Below, piece after piece: positions 42,623-50,511 of a stretch of 64,000 nt of DNA. How positions within the stretch are numbered: the stretch's first letter is position 1; each line of letters begins with the position of its first letter. This stretch comes from Prauserella rugosa. GTDB taxonomy: Bacteria > Actinomycetota > Actinomycetes > Mycobacteriales > Pseudonocardiaceae. The notes under the pieces are model-generated. The model saw only the letters and a list, made by a program, of their open reading frames with translations. It was not told the DNA's origin and ran no database searches. A program made the position numbers and the translations under genes. The DNA is taken from assembly GCF_000719975.1 (NCBI RefSeq), contig NZ_JOIJ01000011.1, positions 124,001 through 188,000 of the forward strand, given 5' to 3'.

Positions 42623-43210
42623 ATGATCTCGACGACTCCGCGAACCAGGGGCCAGAAGCCGTCCCGGCGTGATCAGATCCTGGCCGCAGCCGCGGAGCTG
42701 TTCGCCCAGCACGGCTTCCGCGGCGTGGGCATCGACGACATCGGCGCGGCCGTCGGGATCACGGGCCCCGCACTGTACCGCCATTTCCGTAGCAAAGACG
42801 CCATGTTGGGCGAAATGCTGACCGACATCAGCGAGTACCTGCTGGCAGGGGGCACCGAACGGATCGAACGCGACGGGGATCCCGACGAGATCCTCGCCGG
42901 ACTCGTGCGTTTCCACGTCGACTTCGCACTCCAGCAACCCGCGCTCATCACGGTGCAGGAACGCAGCCTGGCCAGCCTCGCCGACGACGACCGCAGGACG
43001 GTCCGCGGACTTCAGCGCCGCTACGTCGAGGTGTGGGTCTCGGCGCTGCGGGCCGCCGTCCCACACCTGGACGAACCCACCGCACGCTCGGCCGCCCACG
43101 CCGTGTTCGGCCTGATGAACTCCACTCCGCACCACCGCCATCTGCCCGACGACAGGCTCGCCGAACTGCTCACCGGACTGGCGCTGGGAGCGCTGTACGC
43201 GGCGAAGTGA
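42623..43210 (+). CDS. TetR-family regulator, BkaR-like
   Basis: A 195-residue repressor with helix-turn-helix IDDIGAAVGITGPALYRHF at about residues 39-57 and a helical ligand domain. The helix is very similar to the first one of the tandem TetR at 24460. Neighbouring an accD1-accA1-acyl-CoA dehydrogenase operon, it corresponds in position to the mycobacterial branched-chain keto-acid regulator BkaR; orthology is inferred from context. Inducer likely a branched acyl-CoA. Confidence 0.9.
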   Translation: MISTTPRTRGQKPSRRDQILAAAAELFAQHGFRGVGIDDIGAAVGITGPALYRHFRSKDAMLGEMLTDISEYLLAGGTERIERDGDPDEILAGLVRFHVDFALQQPALITVQERSLASLADDDRRTVRGLQRRYVEVWVSALRAAVPHLDEPTARSAAHAVFGLMNSTPHHRHLPDDRLAELLTGLALGALYAAK

Positions 43211-43219
43211 GACGCCCGT

Positions 43220-43261
43220 GCGGGGATGATCACCCCAGCGGGCGCGCGACGATCACCCCGC
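43220..43261 (+). terminator. Hairpin after tetR
   Basis: GCGGGG-A-TGATC (43220-43231) pairs with GATCA-CCCCGC (43251-43261), 11 pairs with one bulge and a 19-base loop, 10 bases after the tetR stop. The next gene starts 13 bases further on, so it may be a weak terminator. Confidence 0.45.
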
Positions 43262-43273
43262 GTCTGGTGTTTG

Positions 43274-43762
43274 ATGACACCCGTGCACGAGGACCGAACA
43301 CCACCACGGCTCGTCGAGACGGCGCAGCGGGCACTGCTCGCCATGCGGCTCGGCGATGACGCAGGCGCGCTCGAGGCCGCCGCGCTCGAGGCGCTGGCGG
43401 CCGACGACACGCGCGAGCTGATGCTGTTGTTGTTCGGCACCTGCAGCGAGATGGTCACGACGCTCGGAGACGGCGGTGCGGCGCCGGTCAAGGTCCAGGT
43501 CTTCGACGCCGAGGGCGAGGAGGTGCCCATCGACGACGCCGACCCGCCCGTGCGCACGGCGGTGCGCACCCTGCTGGCCGAGGTGCACGGCAACACCGAG
43601 GACGCGCGCCAGCAGCTGGAGATCGCCCTCGACAACGCCTCGCCCGACGAGGTGGAAAGCCTCGTGGTGCAGGCTCTGCGCTGGACGATGCGACTCTCGA
43701 CCGCCTGCCTGGAGCGCGGGCTGCCCGTCGAACCGTGGATCGCCGAGGCCCTGTCCGACTGA
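43274..43762 (+). CDS. Hypothetical actinobacterial protein, 162 residues
   Basis: A 162-residue acidic, helix-rich soluble protein with no motif I recognise. It has a GALEAAALEALAADDTREL helix near residues 32-50, a short strand segment VKVQVFDAEGEEVPIDDAD and helical LLAEVHGNTEDARQQLEIAL. ATG 43274. GC and codon use match a genuine gene. Its last four codons and stop (ALSD-stop) are the first unit of a 15-bp tandem repeat. It may be monocistronic or follow tetR. No function is proposed. Confidence 0.72.
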   Translation: MTPVHEDRTPPRLVETAQRALLAMRLGDDAGALEAAALEALAADDTRELMLLLFGTCSEMVTTLGDGGAAPVKVQVFDAEGEEVPIDDADPPVRTAVRTLLAEVHGNTEDARQQLEIALDNASPDEVESLVVQALRWTMRLSTACLERGLPVEPWIAEALSD

Positions 43763-43822
43763 GCCCTGTCCGACTGAGCCCTGTCCGACTGAGCCCTGTC
43801 CGACTGAGCCCTGTCCGACTGA
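43748..43822. repeat. 15-bp tandem repeat, five perfect copies, containing the stop codon
   Basis: GCCCTGTCCGACTGA is repeated five times without change (43748-43822). Unit 1 encodes the last residues Ala-Leu-Ser-Asp and the stop of the preceding gene; every further unit repeats the same in-frame codons and stop, so copy-number change would never alter the protein. Degeneration starts with GCCCCGCACGCC. Confidence 0.92.
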
Positions 43823-43862
43823 GCCCCGCACGCCTGCGGCGCGTTCCCGGGAACCCGGCCCG

Positions 43863-44249
43863 TCAACGCTCCTGCAGAGCGAAGCGGTTGCCCTCCGAGT
43901 CGACGAACGTGGCCCACCAGCCCCACGGCTGGCGCGACGGTGGCGTCGGGAACTCGACACCCTTGGCCGGCAGCTCGGCATGGGTGCGCTCGATGTCATC
44001 GGCGTAGAAGAACACGTTCGTGTTGGGCCGCTCGTCACCGGACTCCCTGCGGTGCTGGCCCTGCGGGTCCGGGCTGAGGATCAGGATCGTCTCCCCGTCA
44101 GGCGAGGTGACCTCCAGCCAACGGGTTCCCGCGTCGTCGTACGGCGCATCCGTCGTGACGGTGAAGCCGAGCGTGTCGACCCAGAACTCCTTCGCCCGCT
44201 GCTGGTCACTCACGCCGATGAGCACCTTCGCCACCCCACGCACACCCAT
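43863..44249 (-). CDS. VOC / glyoxalase-bleomycin resistance superfamily protein
   Basis: A 128-residue protein with the paired beta-alpha-beta-beta-beta folds of the VOC superfamily: AKVLIGVSDQQRAKEFWVDT (with partner strand RWLEVTSPDGETILIL) and VFFYADDIERTHAELPAKG (WWATFVDSEGNRFAL). A metal-binding His at the first strand is not obvious. ATG 44249 with GAGGAAG. Divergent from the PucR regulator; function open. Confidence 0.85.
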   Translation of the reverse strand: MGVRGVAKVLIGVSDQQRAKEFWVDTLGFTVTTDAPYDDAGTRWLEVTSPDGETILILSPDPQGQHRRESGDERPNTNVFFYADDIERTHAELPAKGVEFPTPPSRQPWGWWATFVDSEGNRFALQER

Positions 44250-44331
44250 GTCCGCTTCCTCTCCTCGCCCGCCGGAGACAGGGTCCCACGGTAGGCTGCC
44301 CACCCATGACGAGCAGCGCATCCGGGTTTCG

Positions 44332-45894
44332 ATGAGCACCGTCCGGAGCGTCGTCGACCGGGTCGGGCCGACGTTGCTGCATGCCGTGCACCTGCCGGAC
44401 GAGGCGGTCGCGGTGACCGACGTCGTCATCGCCGAACCCGGCACCGCGACGAGCGCGGGCGCAGGCGACCTCGTACTGGCCGTGGCCGCTCCCGACGCCG
44501 ACACCGCCGCCCGGCTCGTCGAGGACTCCGCGCAGCGGGACGCCGCCGCGGTTCTGGTCAAGGCCCCGCTGGCGACCGCGAACGGGGTGCGCAGAGCCGC
44601 CAGACGCGCCGCCATCGGACTCGTCGAGGTGCACGAGGCCACCGCGTGGGCGCAGCTGGTGTGGCTGCTGCGGACGGTGCTCGACGCCGAGGCCGACGAG
44701 TCCGACGCCCTCGACGCCGACCCGGCCGCGGGCGATCTGTTCCGGCTGGCCGACGCCGTCGCCTCCGTGGTCGACGCGCCGGTGACCATCGAGGACACCA
44801 ACTCGCGGGTCCTGGCCTATTCGGCGCGGCAGGACCTGACGGACCCGGCCCGCGTGGCCACGATCGTCGGCAGGCGGATCCCCGACGACGTCCTCGCGCG
44901 TTTCCGGTCCCGCGGCGTGTTCCGCGACCTCACCCGCGGCAGGCAGACGATCTTCGTGCCCGGGCAGAAGGACGGCACGTTGCCACGGCTGATCGCCCCG
45001 GTGCGCATGGGCGGCGAACTACTCGGGTCGATGTGGGCGGTCGTCGGCGGTCCGGTGCCGGACGAGCGGGCAGCCGCGTTCGCCGACACCGCCCCCGTCG
45101 TGGCGCTGCATCTGCTGCGCCGCAGGGCACACGCCGACGTGCGCAGACGCGCCTCCGCCGAGCTGTTGCGCGCCCTGCTGCACGGCGAGGCCGGTCCGCG
45201 CAAGGCTGTCGCCGAGCTCGGGCTCACCGACGAACCGCACCGCGTCGTTGCCGTCGACACGCCGGGCGGCGACACGCTCGACGGCGAAGGCATGCGCCTG
45301 GCCCTGCTCGAGCGGCTGTCCCAGGGCATCGGCCGCCAACCCGTCGCGGCCGAACACGCCGGCCTGCTCTACGCCGTCGTGCCCGACAGCGGCGGTCCCG
45401 GCTGGTGGCCCGAGCTGCGGTGCGCGCTCGACGACATCCAGGCGGGCCCGCGCGCGGGGGAGTTCCACGCCGCGGCGGGCGGCGCCTATCCACTCGGCGA
45501 ACTGCCGCAGTCGCGCGCGGAGGCCGACGAGGCGCTCGGCCTGCTCCGCTCCGGGGTGGTGCCCGGCCGTACCGTCACGTTCGACGAGGTGTGGACGCCG
45601 CTGACGTTGCACCGCACCGCGACGGCCGCCCGCACCGCCGACGTTCCCGGCCTCGGGCCGCTGCACACGTTGCGCGAGCACGATCGCAGCCACGGCACGG
45701 AGTACGTCGACACGCTCTACCACTGGCTGCGCAGGCCGGGGGATCCGCGCGGCGCCGCCGCCGACCTGCGGGTCCACCCGAACACCCTGCGCTACCGCAT
45801 GCGCAAGCTGCTCGAACTGTCCGGATTGGACCTCGACGACCCGGACGTGCGGCTGGCACTGACCGCACAGCTGATCACGCTGCGCTGGTCCTGA
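44332..45894 (+). CDS. PucR-family transcriptional regulator
   Basis: A 520-residue regulator: a divergent N-terminal PucR domain (about 1-120), a GAF/GGDEF-like middle region and the C-terminal HTH_30 (VHPNTLRYRMRKLLELSGLD, residues about 482-501) typical of PucR/CdaR activators. ATG 44332. In Bacillus subtilis the PucR-type AdeR activates alanine dehydrogenase; ald lies 1.1 kb downstream here, so the same role is possible. Its 3' end overlaps the convergent quinone reductase gene by 20 bases. Confidence 0.9.
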   Translation: MSTVRSVVDRVGPTLLHAVHLPDEAVAVTDVVIAEPGTATSAGAGDLVLAVAAPDADTAARLVEDSAQRDAAAVLVKAPLATANGVRRAARRAAIGLVEVHEATAWAQLVWLLRTVLDAEADESDALDADPAAGDLFRLADAVASVVDAPVTIEDTNSRVLAYSARQDLTDPARVATIVGRRIPDDVLARFRSRGVFRDLTRGRQTIFVPGQKDGTLPRLIAPVRMGGELLGSMWAVVGGPVPDERAAAFADTAPVVALHLLRRRAHADVRRRASAELLRALLHGEAGPRKAVAELGLTDEPHRVVAVDTPGGDTLDGEGMRLALLERLSQGIGRQPVAAEHAGLLYAVVPDSGGPGWWPELRCALDDIQAGPRAGEFHAAAGGAYPLGELPQSRAEADEALGLLRSGVVPGRTVTFDEVWTPLTLHRTATAARTADVPGLGPLHTLREHDRSHGTEYVDTLYHWLRRPGDPRGAAADLRVHPNTLRYRMRKLLELSGLDLDDPDVRLALTAQLITLRWS

Positions 45895-46831
45895 CCGCCA
45901 GCAACGTCTTCCCCACCACGGCCCGCCGTTCGATCTGCGCGTGGGCCTCGGCCGCACGGCCGAGGGGCAGGATCAGGCCGATCGTCGGCCGCACGACGCC
46001 CCGCGCCGCCTCGGCCAGCGCGTCCCGCGTGCAGGCACGCAGGAGCTCCGGCGTGGCCTGCAAGCCGTGGGTGACCGTGACCCCGCGCGCGTGCGCCTCC
46101 TCTTCCGGGACCTCCGTCATCTCCCCGCTCGCCATGCCGTGCACCACCATGCGCCCGCCGGGACGGAGCAGTTCGAACGCCGCACGGCCGATCCGCCCGC
46201 CCACGCCGTCGTAGACGACGTCCACCGGCCCGACCTCGTCCGTCCACAGAGGATCGAGATAGTCGACCGCCGCCGCGGCGCCCAATTCCTTCGCGACGGC
46301 CGCCTTGCGACTACCGCCCGCGGCCCCGACGACCGTCGCCCCTGCCGCGGCGGCGAGCTGCACCAGCAGTCCCCCGACCCCGCCCGCCGCAGCCTCGACC
46401 AGCACCCGCTCACCGGCACGCGGGCGGCCGCTGCGGTGCAGCAGCATCGCCGTGCGCCCGTCGGCCAGCAGTGCCACGGCGTCGGCCAGCTCCAGCTCGG
46501 CAGGCACCGGCAGCACGTTCTCCACCGCGGCGACGGCCCGTTCGGCGTAGCCACCCGTACCGGACAACGCGCTCACGACCCGGCAGCCCAGCCACGTCCG
46601 GTCGACCCCGGGGCCGACGTCGGCGACGAACCCACCGACCCCGTTGCCGGGCACGAGCGGAGGCTCCCAGCGGAACGGGCCGCGACCGGCCCGCAACTGG
46701 GTCTCGACGAACGTGACGCCCGCGTACCCGACGTCGATCAGCACCTCACCCGGTCCGGGCCGCGGCTCGGGGGCCTGCCCCGGCACGAGGACGTCCGGAT
46801 CGCCGGGACCTGTCCACCACACGACGCGCAT
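45875..46831 (-). CDS. Zinc-binding-dehydrogenase-superfamily quinone oxidoreductase
   Basis: A 318-residue medium-chain reductase with [20 protein letters not shown] in the catalytic half and [20 protein letters not shown] as nucleotide motif; no zinc ligands, so quinone/enone reductase type. ATG 46831. Divergent from ald, convergent with and overlapping pucR. Paralogous to the protein at 29542 only at superfamily level. Confidence 0.9.
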   Translation of the reverse strand: MRVVWWTGPGDPDVLVPGQAPEPRPGPGEVLIDVGYAGVTFVETQLRAGRGPFRWEPPLVPGNGVGGFVADVGPGVDRTWLGCRVVSALSGTGGYAERAVAAVENVLPVPAELELADAVALLADGRTAMLLHRSGRPRAGERVLVEAAAGGVGGLLVQLAAAAGATVVGAAGGSRKAAVAKELGAAAAVDYLDPLWTDEVGPVDVVYDGVGGRIGRAAFELLRPGGRMVVHGMASGEMTEVPEEEAHARGVTVTHGLQATPELLRACTRDALAEAARGVVRPTIGLILPLGRAAEAHAQIERRAVVGKTLLAVRTSAA

Positions 46832-46914
46832 ACCGGCAAGCTTCGGAGTTCGAGCGGACTCGAGGTCAAGACGCCGCCTGCGTCCTTGTTCTGACGGAAC
46901 GACCGAACCCGGCG

Positions 46915-46922
46915 ACAATTGT
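46915..46922. promoter_or_regulatory. ACAATTGT palindrome in the ald upstream region
   Basis: An AT-rich perfect 8-base palindrome 89 bases before ald, in an otherwise GC-rich divergent gap (46832-47010). It could be an operator or activator site; no -35/-10 pair for ald is clear. Confidence 0.3.
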
Positions 46923-47010
46923 TTCCCGGACACGATGACACCGCTGTCCGGGTGGTTCACCGTGGTCGATGACACCCGCTCCCACGAGGAGCCGCTCACG
47001 AGGAGGAACC

Positions 47011-48117
47011 GTGCGGATCGCCGTCCCGAAGGAAGTCAAGAAGCACGAGTACCGGGTCGCGCTGACCCCGGCCGGCACCCACGAGCTCGTGCAGCGAGGA
47101 CATCAGGTGGTCGTCGAGGCCGGCGCGGGCACGGGCTCGGCGATCCGCGACGAGGAGTACGTGGCCGCGGGGGCCAAAATCCTGCCCACTGCCGACGACA
47201 CGTGGTCCGAGGGCGACATCGTGCTCAAGGTCAAGGAACCGATCGCCGAGGAGTACGGCCGGCTGCGCTCGGGGCAGGTCCTGTTCACCTACCTGCACCT
47301 GGCCGCGGACCGGGCCCTCACCGAGGCGCTGCTGTCGGCGGGAACGACCTCGATCGCGTACGAGACGGTGCAGTTGCCCGACGGCACACTGCCCCTCCTG
47401 GCACCGATGTCCGAGGTGGCGGGCCGGCTCGCACCGCAGGTCGGCGCGTACTCGTTGATGCAGCCAGGCGGCGGACGTGGCGTGCTGATCGGCGGCGTGC
47501 CGGGCGTGCATCCGGCTCGCGTCGTGGTGATCGGCGGCGGCGTGGCGGGACTGAACGCCGCACGGGTCGCACTCGGACTCGGCGCCGACGTCGAGGTGCT
47601 CGACACGAACGTGGACCGCCTGCGCCAGATCGACAAGGACTTCGGTGGCCGCATCCGCACGGTGACGTCGAACGCCTTCACCCTCGAACAGGCCGTGCTG
47701 GAGGCCGATCTCGTCGTCGGCGCCGTGCTGGTGGCGGGTGCGAAGGCGCCGAAGCTGGTCTCGAACGACCTCGTGGCGCGGATGAAGACGGGCAGCGTGC
47801 TGGTCGACATCTCGATCGACCAGGGCGGCTGCTTCGCCGACTCGCGGCCGACGACCCACGACGAGCCGACCTACCCGGTGCACGGTTCGGTGCTCTACTG
47901 CGTGGCCAACATGCCGGGTGCGGTTCCGCGCACGTCGACCTACGGTCTGACCAACGTGACGCTGCCGTACGTGCTGCGGCTGGCCGAGCAGGGCTGGGAG
48001 GGCGCGCTGCGCGTGGACGCGAACCTGGCGAAGGGGCTCAACACCCACGGCGGGGCGCTCACCAACGAAGCGGTCGCCACGGCCCACGCACTGACCTACA
48101 CGCCCGCGGCTCTCTGA
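47011..48117 (+). CDS. ald: Alanine dehydrogenase
   Basis: A 368-residue NAD-dependent enzyme that interconverts L-alanine and pyruvate plus ammonia. The N-terminal domain has [17 protein letters not shown] and the catalytic Lys in [22 protein letters not shown] gives the active-site His, and [21 protein letters not shown] is the NAD motif. The C-terminus carries [23 protein letters not shown] 47011 with AGGAGG four bases ahead. Its length is near the mycobacterial enzyme. Confidence 0.96.
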   Translation: MRIAVPKEVKKHEYRVALTPAGTHELVQRGHQVVVEAGAGTGSAIRDEEYVAAGAKILPTADDTWSEGDIVLKVKEPIAEEYGRLRSGQVLFTYLHLAADRALTEALLSAGTTSIAYETVQLPDGTLPLLAPMSEVAGRLAPQVGAYSLMQPGGGRGVLIGGVPGVHPARVVVIGGGVAGLNAARVALGLGADVEVLDTNVDRLRQIDKDFGGRIRTVTSNAFTLEQAVLEADLVVGAVLVAGAKAPKLVSNDLVARMKTGSVLVDISIDQGGCFADSRPTTHDEPTYPVHGSVLYCVANMPGAVPRTSTYGLTNVTLPYVLRLAEQGWEGALRVDANLAKGLNTHGGALTNEAVATAHALTYTPAAL

Positions 48118-48187
48118 GCGCAACGCCGGCCGACACCGAAACGAGCCGGGAAAACGGTCCCGGAGAAACGACCCGGGGACAAGAAGG

Positions 48188-48232
48188 GGCGGCCCGCTCA
48201 ACCAGCCTGGGGGTCACCGGGAGCGGGCCGCC
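48188..48232 (+). terminator. Terminator after ald
   Basis: GGCGGCCCGCTC (48188-48199) pairs perfectly with GAGCGGGCCGCC (48221-48232), a 12-bp stem with a 21-base loop, 70 bases after the ald stop. Confidence 0.7.
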
Positions 48233-48277
48233 ACTTACCAGCTTAAGGCGTCCACGGCGCCGATGCCGCCCCGGGGT

Positions 48278-48298
48278 CGGCAAGTCTGCCGGTTTTTT
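48278..48298 (+). terminator. Rho-independent-type terminator with T6 tract
   Basis: CGGCA (48278-48282) pairs with TGCCG (48287-48291), followed by G and six T (48293-48298). True T-tract terminators are rare in this genome, so this one stands out. It is either a second ald terminator or the end of an unannotated small RNA. Confidence 0.55.
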
Positions 48299-48524
48299 GT
48301 TCACATCACACCCGTGGACCACGCGAATCCCGCACCGTGAGCACGCGGCCGGCCTCCGATTCGGACACCCGTGCACCACCCGCCGCATTTCCGGCGGGTC
48401 ACCGCTGCGATGCAGTTGACACCCACACCAACTGTGCACAACCACCCCACGAGCCTCACCGTCCATAGGGCAGGATGGCGGCGCAGTGCGCACCCAAAGC
48501 GACGGCGCATCTGAGGGGAGAGCC

Positions 48525-49598
48525 ATGCATGACGGCAGTGGCCGCATCGCGGTGCAGAACCTGACCAAGCAGTTCGGGGCCGTGACCGCGGTCCAGAACC
48601 TGAGCTTCACCGTGGAACCCGGTTCGGTCACCGGCTTCCTCGGGCCCAACGGCGCGGGCAAGACGACGACCCTGCGCATGCTCCTCGGTCTGGTGACACC
48701 GACGTCCGGTGCGGCGACGATCAACGGACGCCCGTACACCCAGCTGGGCAACCCGGCCCGGGTCGTGGGTTCCGTTCTGGAGAACGAGGGGTTCCACCCG
48801 AGGCGGACCGCGCGCAACCACCTTCGCGTGTACGCCGCGGCGATCGGGGTGCCCGACCAGCGGGTCGACGAGATGCTCGGCCTGGTCGGCCTCACACCTG
48901 CCGCCGACCGCCCCGCCGGGGGTTACTCACTCGGTATGCGCCAGCGCCTGTCGCTGGCGACCGCGCTGCTCGGGGACCCGCAGGTCCTGGTGCTCGACGA
49001 GCCGTCCAACGGCCTCGACCCGGAAGGCATCGCCTGGCTGCGCGGCTTTCTGCAGTCGTTCGCGAAGCAGGGCAGGACGGTGCTGGTGTCGAGCCACCTG
49101 CTGTCCGAAGTGGAGCAGATGATCGACCAGGTGGTCATCGTCAGCGCGGGCATGACGCGCTACTACGGTCCGCTCGAGCAGCTGCGCGCCTCACAGCGTT
49201 CGCGGGTGCTGGTGCAGCCCGCGGACGCCAACGCCCTCGTCTCGGCACTGCGGGAGGCCGGCATCACCGAGGTGCAGCCCGCGCAGGACGGCCGCGTGGC
49301 GGTGATGGGCGCGACCGTGCAGCAGATCGGTGACGTGGCCGCCAAGGCCGGCGTGGCCGTGTACGGCATGGAGGAGGAGAAGGCCGACCTCGAGCAGCTG
49401 TTCTTCCAGATGACCAGCCCGCAGTACTCGGGCCAGCCCATGCCGCAACAGCCGCAGAACCCGTACCAGCCGCCACCGGGGCCGCCGCCCGGCGGCTTCC
49501 CACCGGGACCGCCGCCCGGGGCACCACCACAGAGTCCACCGCAGAATCCGTACGGCCCCGGCCAGCCGGGACAGCAGGGCTGGGGAGGTGGCCACTGA
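48525..49598 (+). CDS. ABC-2-type transporter ATP-binding protein with proline-rich tail
   Basis: A 357-residue ATPase (DrrA/BcrA type). Walker A is GPNGAGKTT (40-48), the signature reads YSLGMRQRLS, Walker B VLVLDEPSNGLDP and the switch His is in VSSHLLSEVEQM. After the ATPase core, about 50 residues (307-357) are Pro/Gln/Gly-rich (QQPQNPYQPPPGPPPGG), an unusual cytosolic tail for this family. ATG 48525; the permease gene overlaps its stop. Confidence 0.93.
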   Translation: MHDGSGRIAVQNLTKQFGAVTAVQNLSFTVEPGSVTGFLGPNGAGKTTTLRMLLGLVTPTSGAATINGRPYTQLGNPARVVGSVLENEGFHPRRTARNHLRVYAAAIGVPDQRVDEMLGLVGLTPAADRPAGGYSLGMRQRLSLATALLGDPQVLVLDEPSNGLDPEGIAWLRGFLQSFAKQGRTVLVSSHLLSEVEQMIDQVVIVSAGMTRYYGPLEQLRASQRSRVLVQPADANALVSALREAGITEVQPAQDGRVAVMGATVQQIGDVAAKAGVAVYGMEEEKADLEQLFFQMTSPQYSGQPMPQQPQNPYQPPPGPPPGGFPPGPPPGAPPQSPPQNPYGPGQPGQQGWGGGH

Positions 49599-50491
49599 TG
49601 ATGGGCAACCTGATCAAGGCCGAGTTCCGCAAGATCCTCACCACGAAGAGTTGGTGGGCACTGCTGATCCCCGCCGCCGTGCTCGCCTTCGCCTTCGCGG
49701 CGGGATTGGGATACATCGCCAACGAGTTCGGCAACATCCTGACTTCGAGCGAGGCCGAACGGATCGCCTCCGCACTCGGTATCGAGACCGGCAGTCTGCC
49801 CATGGGCCTACTGGCCGTCGGACGCGCGATCAACATGGCGTTGATGTTCGCCGTCATCATCGGCGTGTTCGCCGTGGCCGGCGAGTACAGCAAGAAGACG
49901 ATCACGACCACGTTCCTCACGGCGCCCAACCGCGCGATGGCGCTGACGTCGAAGATGATCACCTACATCAGCTGGGGTGCGCTGTACGGCCTCGCAGCCG
50001 TCGCCGCGGCGAGTCTCGGCATCCTCCTCGGTGTCGACAGCGAGAGGCTCCCGACTGCAAGTCAGTGGCTGGGTGTCGCGGGCGCATCAGTGCTCGCCGG
50101 CGCGCTGGCGACCCTGTTCGGTGTCGGTGTCGGTGCGCTGTGGAAGAGCGTGGCCGGCAGTGTCGTGACCCTACTGCTGTACATGTTGCTCGCCGAGAAC
50201 CTCTGGATCTCCGTCAGCTACGGCATCTGGGGCAACGATGTCGCTTGGATGGGCGCGGTCCTGCCCAACGGAGCACTGAACGGCGTCGTGGGTGCTATCC
50301 CGGCGGAGGTGTTCGGCGCCTCAGGCGTCCGCGTCCCGGGAATGGAGGACGACTTCGCGTGGTTCCTCCAGAACGTCGCGGGTGCTCCGGGTGCATTCTC
50401 GTGGTGGGGGTCGGCCCTGATCTTCGGAGGATGGGTACTGCTGTTCTTCGGGGGCGGCTGGCTGGTGAACCAGAAGCGCGACATCACGTAG
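49598..50491 (+). CDS. ABC-2-type transporter permease
   Basis: A 297-residue membrane protein with six predicted hydrophobic helices (examples AVLAFAFAAGLGYIA, INMALMFAVIIGVFAVAG and ALIFGGWVLLFFGGGWLV). It begins MMGNLIKAEFRKILTTKSWW, the typical N-terminus. It forms the channel with the preceding ATPase. Start ATG 49598 overlaps the ATPase stop (TGATG); ATG 49601 is possible. Substrate unknown. Confidence 0.92.
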   Translation: MMGNLIKAEFRKILTTKSWWALLIPAAVLAFAFAAGLGYIANEFGNILTSSEAERIASALGIETGSLPMGLLAVGRAINMALMFAVIIGVFAVAGEYSKKTITTTFLTAPNRAMALTSKMITYISWGALYGLAAVAAASLGILLGVDSERLPTASQWLGVAGASVLAGALATLFGVGVGALWKSVAGSVVTLLLYMLLAENLWISVSYGIWGNDVAWMGAVLPNGALNGVVGAIPAEVFGASGVRVPGMEDDFAWFLQNVAGAPGAFSWWGSALIFGGWVLLFFGGGWLVNQKRDIT

Positions 50492-50511
50492 TGAGCTGAG
50501 GAGGAGCGGGA

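Larger units (their letters stand above)
48118..48524. other. Intergenic region with two hairpins, no gene seen
   Basis: A 407-base gap between ald and the ABC-2 ATPase. It holds the ald terminator, then a short GC hairpin with a T6 tract (next entries), then 48300-48524 with a TTGACA at 48413-48418 and no obvious -10. I find no convincing open frame in 48300-48524. The T-tract hairpin could end a short transcript starting near 48235, but no RNA family is recognisable. Confidence 0.5.
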
